From NCBI GenBank assembly GCA_021647805.1, contig JAKITZ010000164.1, forward strand, positions 1 to 5,802: a DNA stretch of 5,802 nt, written 5' to 3'. Source of the DNA: Robiginitomaculum sp. (GTDB lineage Bacteria > Pseudomonadota > Alphaproteobacteria > Caulobacterales > Maricaulaceae). Position numbers and translations under genes: made by a program. The notes under the pieces were generated by a model. The model worked only from the letters and a program-made list of their open reading frames with translations, was not told the origin of the DNA and searched no databases. This document shows, piece by piece, positions 1 through 4,509 of this stretch; position 1 is the first letter of the stretch, and each line of letters begins with the position of its first letter.

Positions 1-84
1 TTTTCTTATGGATATACCGTCTGCATGCAGACGGTATATCTCTATCCGCTCGTCAAGGCTGAGCTGCCTGTATGTTTTTCCCAT
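1..84 (-). CDS. IS30-family transposase, N-terminal fragment (runs off window)
   Basis: The ATG at 84-82 opens a frame of 28 codons to the window edge, beginning MGKTYRQLSLDERIEIYRLH and continuing ADGISIRK. This is the typical start of IS30-family transposases, whose N-terminus is a helix-turn-helix DNA-binding domain with the Y-x-x-L-(S/T)-x-x-E-R pattern. The DDE catalytic core of the family would lie further left and cannot be seen, so it is unknown whether the gene is intact. A purine-rich AGAAAG lies about 8 bases upstream as a possible ribosome site, but it sits inside a hairpin. The gene transposes its own element and has no evident functional link to the genes on the right. Confidence 0.85.
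   Translation of the reverse strand, partial: MGKTYRQLSLDERIEIYRLHADGISIRK
11..40. repeat. Perfect 30-bp palindrome inside the transposase gene
   Basis: The 30 bases are identical to their own reverse complement: arms GATATACCGTCTG and CAGACGGTATATC around a central CATG. On the minus strand they encode the transposase residues I-Y-R-L-H-A-D-G-I plus part of the next codon. As RNA this would fold into a 13-bp stem with a 4-base loop shortly after the start codon. No T-run follows on either strand, so it is not a standard terminator. It may hinder transposase translation or simply reflect codon constraint; the function is unproven. Confidence 0.85.
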
Positions 85-112
85 TGCAACATCTTTCTAG
101 CAAAGTGTTGCA
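85..112 (-). promoter_or_regulatory. Hairpin immediately upstream of the transposase start codon
   Basis: On the minus strand, TGCAACACTTT and AAAG(A)TGTTGCA pair as an 11-bp stem with one bulged A and a 5-base loop (GCTAG). The stem ends exactly at the base before the transposase ATG and contains its only plausible ribosome-binding purines (AGAAAG). A transcript entering from outside the element would include this stem and could have poor transposase translation, a control known in other IS families. The pairing is seen directly; the regulatory role is inference. Confidence 0.55.
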
Positions 113-211
113 CTTGTGTCGTGAGTTCATAGGGGTCTTAAAGCGGAGATTCAAATTTACAGGTTTACATGGCAAAATATTGAGATAGAGGCGCGGCATA
201 AACTTAGAGAT

Positions 212-436
212 ATGGGCAATATTATTGCCGATTTGGAAGTTGAGACAATTAACCCACCACGTATACAGTTACCTATGACAGAGACAGGTTACAGATCACA
301 CTTTCATGAGATTGGAACAATCGAAGCCTATGCAGGCGGAGTTATTGAATTTGTTACAGATTGGCTCAACGCAGAAGCCAAGAGCAAGAAATGGCAGAAA
401 CATGTAGAGGCCAGTCGGCAAGGTGAATTGTTTTAG
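212..436 (+). CDS. Small conserved hypothetical protein, 5' end disrupted by the IS30 element
   Basis: From the first in-frame ATG (212) this encodes 74 residues ending in E-A-S-R-Q-G-E-L-F. The hallmark is P-M-T-E-T-G-Y-R-S-H-F-H at residues 21-32, followed by a G-G-x-x-x-x-x-V-x-x-W-L stretch. I recall this pattern from roughly 90-100-residue proteins of unknown function in alphaproteobacteria, often on plasmids. The frame is open back to 125, and codons from about 164 (F-T-W-Q-N-I-E-I-E-A-R-H) look like the natural N-terminus, yet no ATG, GTG or TTG precedes them after the stop at 122-124. The ATG at 212 lacks a clear Shine-Dalgarno. The simplest reading is a gene cut at its first codons by the insertion sequence, so probably non-functional or poorly expressed. 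It converges on the next gene, stops 2 bp apart. No function is assigned. Confidence 0.6.
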   Translation: MGNIIADLEVETINPPRIQLPMTETGYRSHFHEIGTIEAYAGGVIEFVTDWLNAEAKSKKWQKHVEASRQGELF

Positions 437-438
437 GC

Positions 439-627
439 TCATGGCTCAAGCTTTGGTGGAGGGTTCTGAATGTCATTTATTTGCCCTTGCCATTCTTCTA
501 ATTCCTGCCAAAATTGGTTCGAGGTATCCGTGTCTAAGCGCACCATATTTGTCTGCGCTACCGCAGTGCTGGCGCCTGCTACTTGAGCGCTGGTACGGTT
601 CGAGGTTTCACCTCTTACCCGCACCAT
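439..627 (-). CDS. Unrecognised small protein (62 aa), last gene of the cytochrome/LuxR group
   Basis: The 62-residue frame starts at an ATG preceded by AGGGAGAC about 9 bases upstream, a good Shine-Dalgarno, and follows the LuxR-type regulator gene by 55 bp on the same strand. The product has no signal peptide, membrane segment or cysteine. Its N-terminal third is rich in Ser, Thr and Ala; a C-terminal stretch (about residues 36-52) has two tryptophans in a probably helical, acidic segment (F-W-Q-E-L-E-E-W), and it ends in a proline-rich tail (N-P-P-P-K-L-E-P). I do not recognise a family. The strong ribosome site and same-strand context argue for a real gene over a random frame; an opposing plus-strand frame covers the same bases but lacks such support. 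Confidence 0.55.
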   Translation of the reverse strand: MVRVRGETSNRTSAQVAGASTAVAQTNMVRLDTDTSNQFWQELEEWQGQINDIQNPPPKLEP

Positions 628-682
628 TTCTTTTGTCTCCCTGCGTTAAGTTTTCTAATGCGTTATCGTCCTCTCGTGTCGA

Positions 683-1189
683 TTATGAGGGGTTAAACAG
701 GTCTTCCAGAAAAAAAGCAGATAATTCCGAGCGCCCTGCCAGCTCTGACTTTTCATACACACTGGCGCATTGGGTTCGTGTTGTTTTTTCCGATGTATTT
801 CTGATTTCGGCGATTTCTTTTATGCTCAACCCCTTGAGCAACATGAAGGCTATTTCTTTTTCAGAGGGTGTCAGGCGCCAATAATCCATTTGCTGGTGAA
901 TGCTGTCACTTAAACCGTGTATGTGTTTTTGTAACTGCTGCCGCCATTTATTTGATTCTGCTTGTAATAGTTTAACCTTGTACTTTTCTTGTTTAAGCGA
1001 GGACATGGATTTCAACGATTTATAGACTAAAAGTAACACGCCGAACATTGCAAACAACCCGACTACACCTTCTATGAAAAGGTGCCAGAGCGCAGTGCCT
1101 TCGTTGAAGTCAGCTGTTAAGTCCACCATTATCAATATGATGATTACAGTCAGAATTAGTATTATAAAAATACGCTCTTCGATTTTCAT
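683..1189 (-). CDS. Membrane-anchored LuxR-type helix-turn-helix transcriptional regulator
   Basis: From the ATG at 1189 the product is 168 residues. Two hydrophobic helices (about 7-22 and 38-56) form an N-terminal membrane hairpin. A charged, probably coiled-coil linker (about 60-100) follows, then a LuxR/GerE-type DNA-binding domain at about 104-165: L-T-P-S-E-K-E-I-A, L-L-K-G-L-S-I-K-E-I-A and a C-terminal G-R-S-E-L-S-A-F-F-L-E-D-L. This resembles short HTH regulators that carry a membrane anchor in place of a receiver or autoinducer domain, so the signal is likely sensed at or in the membrane. A TTG at 1207 would add six residues (MPYNHI) but has no spaced ribosome site; the ATG is preferred, though its own Shine-Dalgarno is also weak. 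The gene starts 23 bp after the cytochrome b561 stop and is probably co-transcribed, so that cytochrome operon is a plausible target (inference). Confidence 0.85.
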   Translation of the reverse strand: MKIEERIFIILILTVIIILIMVDLTADFNEGTALWHLFIEGVVGLFAMFGVLLLVYKSLKSMSSLKQEKYKVKLLQAESNKWRQQLQKHIHGLSDSIHQQMDYWRLTPSEKEIAFMLLKGLSIKEIAEIRNTSEKTTRTQCASVYEKSELAGRSELSAFFLEDLFNPS

Positions 1190-1212
1190 AATATGATTAT
1201 ATGGCAAACTTT

Positions 1213-1962
1213 TTAGTCATCATCATTGTATTCTTCTTCGCGTTTGTATTCATTTTCGTATCCGCTTTTATCTTTTTCCATTTCCTCCAGTTTTATTTGG
1301 AAGCCGGGAAGATCCAGAGTTCTTTCTTTGGGGTCATAGCCGTTTGCCATCAATGACACAAATGCGATAACCGCAATGATGAAAAATAATGCGACAATAT
1401 TGTTGTTGTTTTTAATTCCGACACTGTTGTCATCAATAGGGTCTTTGTAACCGGTAACCATGCTTTTTGCGATTGGGTCTTTATGGCGTATTGTATGCAG
1501 TATTACTCCGGCGATATGCAAAAGCACAATGATCAAGAAGCCGTCTGACAACAGTTCATGTATTTCTTCAAGTAGTTCAGTTTTGCTGGGGGTAGTTATT
1601 AAATAGCCTGTTACTACCAAACCTATAGAAATGGCAATCATAAACAAAGCTGCCCAGCTAGAGGCTGGGTTGCGGCCAAGTTTTCGTTCGGAGTTTGTAG
1701 AGAAAATGCCTTTGAAGTATTCTATCAATGCTGTTGGCGATAATACATAAGATGAAAATCTGGCATATTTGGTTCCGACAATTCCCCAGATTATCCTAAG
1801 GAACACAATAAGTGCCATCAATAACCCGATCATCATGTGATAGGGGAAAACTTCGCTTTCATCTTCAAAAACATTGGTAATGAAATAAGCCGCGACGAAA
1901 AGAGCAGCAAAACTCCAATGGAAAAGCCGAGTTGGTAAATCGTATATAAGAGTTTTTTTCAT
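1213..1962 (-). CDS. Cytochrome b561-type (CybB-like) membrane protein with acidic C-terminal tail
   Basis: The 249-residue product matches the prokaryotic cytochrome b561 / b-b6 domain family: di-haem b inner-membrane proteins that pass electrons between quinol or a periplasmic donor and a partner. Four helices (about 13-30, 41-62, 103-122, 138-158) carry the probable haem-ligand histidines H15 (L-F-H-W), H42 (P-Y-H-M), H135 (I-H-E) and H149 (L-L-H-I), and the family motif R-N-P-A-S-S-W-A precedes helix 3. A fifth helix (about 189-206) is followed by a charged tail ending E-E-E-Y-N-D-D-D. With the N-terminus in the cytoplasm, five helices would place this tail in the periplasm. The start at 1962 is chosen because GAGGATGAA directly precedes it and it begins M-K-K-T-L-I-Y-D-L-P-T-R, typical of the family; an in-frame ATG at 2007 would add 15 uncharacteristic residues. 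The physiological partner is not visible. Confidence 0.88.
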   Translation of the reverse strand: MKKTLIYDLPTRLFHWSFAALFVAAYFITNVFEDESEVFPYHMMIGLLMALIVFLRIIWGIVGTKYARFSSYVLSPTALIEYFKGIFSTNSERKLGRNPASSWAALFMIAISIGLVVTGYLITTPSKTELLEEIHELLSDGFLIIVLLHIAGVILHTIRHKDPIAKSMVTGYKDPIDDNSVGIKNNNNIVALFFIIAVIAFVSLMANGYDPKERTLDLPGFQIKLEEMEKDKSGYENEYKREEEYNDDD

Positions 1963-1987
1963 TTCATCCTCACAGGTTATTTGGTGT

Positions 1988-2017
1988 TTTATAATATTAA
2001 GCTGCATAAGCTGTCAT
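1988..2017 (-). promoter_or_regulatory. Candidate sigma70-type promoter for the cytochrome b561 operon
   Basis: On the minus strand ATGACA (2017-2012) and TATAAA (1993-1988) are separated by 18 bases, each matching five of six consensus positions. They lie between the patatin stop and the cytochrome b561 start, about 25 bases before the ATG. The placement supports an independent transcription unit for the cytochrome, regulator and small protein. The sequence is AT-rich, so chance matches are possible. Confidence 0.4.
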
Positions 2018-2029
2018 GGGGCATATGAC
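2013..2029. repeat. Inverted repeat overlapping the candidate -35 (possible operator)
   Basis: GTCAT (2013-2017) and ATGAC (2025-2029) form a 5-bp inverted repeat with a 7-base spacer, 17 bp overall. Its left arm overlaps the proposed -35 element, a position suited to a dimeric regulator such as the LuxR-type protein encoded in the same group. The arms are short, so this may be coincidence. Confidence 0.3.
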
Positions 2030-3799
2030 CTATAACACCTGATTTGTTGTTATTTGTCGCAAGTTATCTAACAGGCCTGCATCGAGTGCCTTAACTGTGG
2101 CTACATATCCGGCTTGGGTGGCTTTATCAAACGACTTCCAGTCGCGAAGATCCATATCTTCCATTTCTGGAAGAATTAAAATATCAGCATTGGCTCTTCG
2201 CAAATCTAAATTACTGGTGGATAGGGTTGCGGTTCGCAACAATAGCGAAGCAATCGGCGGCGCTTTGCGAAAACCATTTTTCATTACCCACCCAAAGAAT
2301 CCGGGTGGATCGATAAATTCGTCCGCCTCTAACCCTCGCACTTGACTAACATCGACACCTAGGACCGGCCCGCGATGAAAATCCTGCATCACATCAACTG
2401 GAAAATTGTTAAGCACCGCGCCATCGACGTGTACTTGCCTGTTCATCACCACGGGAGGCAAAACCCCCGGCAGGGCTATACTGGCGCGTAAAGCCTCTCG
2501 TAATAGTCCCTGACGGTGAATAGTAGGTTGTCCTGTAGTTAAATTTGCCGAGACACAGAAAAACGGCAACACCATATTTTCTATGGCAATATCACCAAAA
2601 TGCTTGGACAAGCGGCGTTTTACTCTGGCTCCTTTGGTTAACGATACTACTGGTAATACATAATCATTAACTGGATTACTTTTTACGAATGCCTCTAAAA
2701 TTGATTGTTCAATTTTCTCATCGCTCCAACCCATTGCCACATTGGCGGCGACGATTGCACCCATGCTGGTGCCACCGCAAAAATCAATTGGAATATTGGC
2801 TTCGCGCAATGCCCGTACCGCCCCTATGTGAGCGTAGGCTCTGGCTCCGCCGCCTGAGAGCACCAAACCAACGGAACGTCCAGCAGCGGTTCTAGCAATT
2901 CGTGCGGCATCTTCTTGATTGCTGGTTCGCCAATGAAAAACCCGTGATGCTTTTGCTGCCTTTTTCCAGTCCTTGCCATTGCTTACCGCCCGTTCGCTTT
3001 GGTTATGCAATAATATTACGTCAATAAGCCGCATGGCTCTGGCTGGAAAGTTTTCCGGCGGCAATAGTGGATCGGAAGGTCTTGCGTCAGCTCTGCCCAA
3101 AATCCATATTCGGTCGGCATAACGCATACAAAGTCGAAACCAGTCGTTATCGGCAATAGGTCCATATAACAAAATAATATCGTGTATTTGTTCTTGCTGA
3201 TCGAACCAGTAAGGGGATTGTTGTGGATCCTTTGGGCCGATTATTTTTACCGTCTTACCGATAATGGTTAGTTGATTGGCCAATTGTTTTGCCAGATATT
3301 TAGTGGCGATAGTTGGTGAAGTTGCCAGCATTACGAACACTTTTGGTTGACTGCGTTCATTAAGGGCTGTGCGGTTGTTCGAGCGCATTCGCAACACAAT
3401 CATTTGCGATAATGTTTGCAATAAATCGGGGAATTTGCGAGCTAATTTATTAAAAACATCGCGCGGGAAGCGTATCAATTCTGCATCACGTAGAGCATAA
3501 ACCGCGCTGGCATGTGGTGTGGCGCCCAGAAATGCCATTTCGCCGACTGGCTCGCCAGTACGGATATAACCAAGTAATTCCAGTTCACCATCTGATGCCC
3601 TGTGGAATGCGCCAAACACTCCAGATTTGACAAAATAAATGCTGTTTGCATGATCTCCGGGTTGGAAAAGAGCTTTACCACCGGGTATTTTAATCCATTC
3701 AGTACTTTTGACAGCAGTTCTTAATGCTCCTTTGGGAGCTTGCGCCAAAGTGGAGATGCCTTGTAAGTCTTCAAGGGTAAGGATTTGTTTTTGTGGCAT
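2030..3799 (-). CDS. Patatin-like phospholipase with N-terminal cyclic-nucleotide-binding-like domain (bacterial NTE type)
   Basis: This 589-residue protein has the layout of bacterial neuropathy-target-esterase homologues. A cNMP-binding-like beta-barrel fills about residues 15-135, with the cassette G-E-P-V-G-E-M-A-F-L-G at 82-92. A Rossmann-like middle region (about 152-305) follows, then a patatin domain from about 309. The patatin domain shows the oxyanion loop S-G-G-G-A-R-A (315-321), the nucleophile elbow G-T-S-M-G with Ser345, and the partner Asp459 in D-G-A-V-L-N-N-F-P-V-D. The Ser-Asp dyad predicts hydrolysis of acyl esters of phospholipids or lysophospholipids; the true substrate is unknown. 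There is no signal peptide, so it acts in the cytoplasm or at the inner membrane face. The conserved arginine of the phosphate-binding cassette appears to be His96. The start codon lies 3 bp after the thioredoxin-like gene's stop, and its GGAGC ribosome site overlaps that gene's last codons, implying translational coupling. Confidence 0.93.
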   Translation of the reverse strand: MPQKQILTLEDLQGISTLAQAPKGALRTAVKSTEWIKIPGGKALFQPGDHANSIYFVKSGVFGAFHRASDGELELLGYIRTGEPVGEMAFLGATPHASAVYALRDAELIRFPRDVFNKLARKFPDLLQTLSQMIVLRMRSNNRTALNERSQPKVFVMLATSPTIATKYLAKQLANQLTIIGKTVKIIGPKDPQQSPYWFDQQEQIHDIILLYGPIADNDWFRLCMRYADRIWILGRADARPSDPLLPPENFPARAMRLIDVILLHNQSERAVSNGKDWKKAAKASRVFHWRTSNQEDAARIARTAAGRSVGLVLSGGGARAYAHIGAVRALREANIPIDFCGGTSMGAIVAANVAMGWSDEKIEQSILEAFVKSNPVNDYVLPVVSLTKGARVKRRLSKHFGDIAIENMVLPFFCVSANLTTGQPTIHRQGLLREALRASIALPGVLPPVVMNRQVHVDGAVLNNFPVDVMQDFHRGPVLGVDVSQVRGLEADEFIDPPGFFGWVMKNGFRKAPPIASLLLRTATLSTSNLDLRRANADILILPEMEDMDLRDWKSFDKATQAGYVATVKALDAGLLDNLRQITTNQVL

Positions 3800-3802
3800 G
3801 TT

Positions 3803-4426
3803 TTAGCTCCATGCCTTTGAGAATTTTGCAATAAAATCGGCAATTTGTGGATTATTCCATTTACCTCCGGCAATACTTCCATAGGTTCTGGCTATTTCGC
3901 GGCCATCTGTATCGATCAATGCAGCCATTGGCAAACCGGCAGTTTTTGCATTATTACGCGTGTTGACTTTCATTGATCTAAAAAAGCCCCAACCATCGTT
4001 TGAGCCATCTTGCATTGGCGTTAAGTCGGTTATTTGTTGCTGTTTATAAAATTTACCAAGGTCGTTAAGGCTGGTTTTGGGATCAGCGGTTTTAAGTACT
4101 ATTACCTCAAATTTTGGTGAATTTAGTTGTGATGCAAGCAGGTTTAACCCCGGTGTCTCGATAAGACAAGGGGCGCACCAGCTAGCCCATAAATCCAGCA
4201 AAACAGCCTTGCCCGCGAACATTTGCATCCAGTTATAAGTACCTGTTGTTGTGTTGATAGGTATATTGATTGGTACGCCAGAGCCGCCAGGAGGAGCTTC
4301 AAAATATACGGCAGCTGGGTGGTTCATAAGCTGCAATACCGCTTCGGGCAAGGCTTGAGCATTCGCCGCACGTGCAAAGGGCAGGGCGGCCATGGTGCCT
4401 ATTAGTGTTCTACGAGTGAGGTTCAT
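3803..4426 (-). CDS. TlpA-like thioredoxin-fold protein with Tat signal peptide
   Basis: The 207-residue product begins with a probable twin-arginine signal (T-R-R-T-L-I-G at 4-10, a short hydrophobic stretch, and cleavage after A-N-A at about 23). The mature protein has a TlpA/ResA-type thioredoxin fold: strand V-L-L-D-L-W-A-S-W, active site W-C-A-P-C with Cys84 and Cys87, and the cis-proline loop G-L-P at Pro166. Such proteins act in the periplasm as disulfide reductases or oxidants, for example in cytochrome c maturation or for a dedicated client. The predicted start (ATG at 4426) puts the twin arginines at positions 5-6; an in-frame ATG at 4465 would add 13 non-signal-like residues. The Shine-Dalgarno is weak. 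It sits 83 bp after the exported pentapeptide protein and 3 bp before the patatin gene, so it probably belongs to the same transcript. Tat export suggests folding before transport, which is unusual for a small thioredoxin. Confidence 0.87.
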   Translation of the reverse strand: MNLTRRTLIGTMAALPFARAANAQALPEAVLQLMNHPAAVYFEAPPGGSGVPINIPINTTTGTYNWMQMFAGKAVLLDLWASWCAPCLIETPGLNLLASQLNSPKFEVIVLKTADPKTSLNDLGKFYKQQQITDLTPMQDGSNDGWGFFRSMKVNTRNNAKTAGLPMAALIDTDGREIARTYGSIAGGKWNNPQIADFIAKFSKAWS

Positions 4427-4484
4427 TTCCAATGGTTTAGCGCAGAAACGTAAATAATAAAACAAGCCGAACTATCTATTATTA

Positions 4485-4498
4485 TCAGTAATCACTGA
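4485..4498. repeat. Small inverted repeat between pentapeptide and thioredoxin-like genes
   Basis: TCAGT and ACTGA flank a 4-base loop 11 bp after the pentapeptide gene's stop. The stem is only 5 bp and no T-run follows on the minus strand, so it is unlikely to terminate transcription and does not argue against an operon. The surrounding 83-bp spacer is AT-rich with no clear promoter. Confidence 0.25.
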
Positions 4499-4509
4499 AA
4501 ATGCGGTTC

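Larger units (their letters stand above)
1..168 (-). mobile_element. Partial IS30-family insertion sequence, 5' (transposase-start) end
   Basis: The minus strand encodes a recognisable IS30-type transposase N-terminus, so this is one end of an IS30-family element that continues past the left edge. Reading inward on the minus strand, the sequence from about 168 to 143 (TGTAAACCTGTAAATTTGAA and onward, then TCTCCG) resembles the terminal repeats I recall for this family, which often contain AAATTTGAATC. The exact outer boundary is uncertain, between about 155 and 168, because the other inverted repeat and the target duplication are outside the window. Coding similarity of the adjacent plus-strand gene seems to begin at about 164, which favours an end near 160-163. 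The family assignment is well supported; the boundary is inference. Confidence 0.6.

Noticed and set aside
11..40. 30-bp palindrome as a transcription terminator
   Set aside because: Neither strand has a T-run after the stem, and the sequence is inside the transposase reading frame.
106..135. Plus-strand TGTTGCACTT as the outer end of a second IS
   Set aside because: It is one arm of the hairpin in front of the transposase start; no second transposase or matching repeat is visible.
423..884. Plus-strand 153-codon open frame
   Set aside because: It overlaps the small minus-strand gene and the DNA-binding domain of the LuxR-type gene, has no ribosome site, and its product looks like antisense translation.
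1190..1207. TTG start for the LuxR-type gene at 1207
   Set aside because: No spaced Shine-Dalgarno precedes it, and the ATG at 1189 gives the natural N-terminus before the first helix. Not fully excluded.
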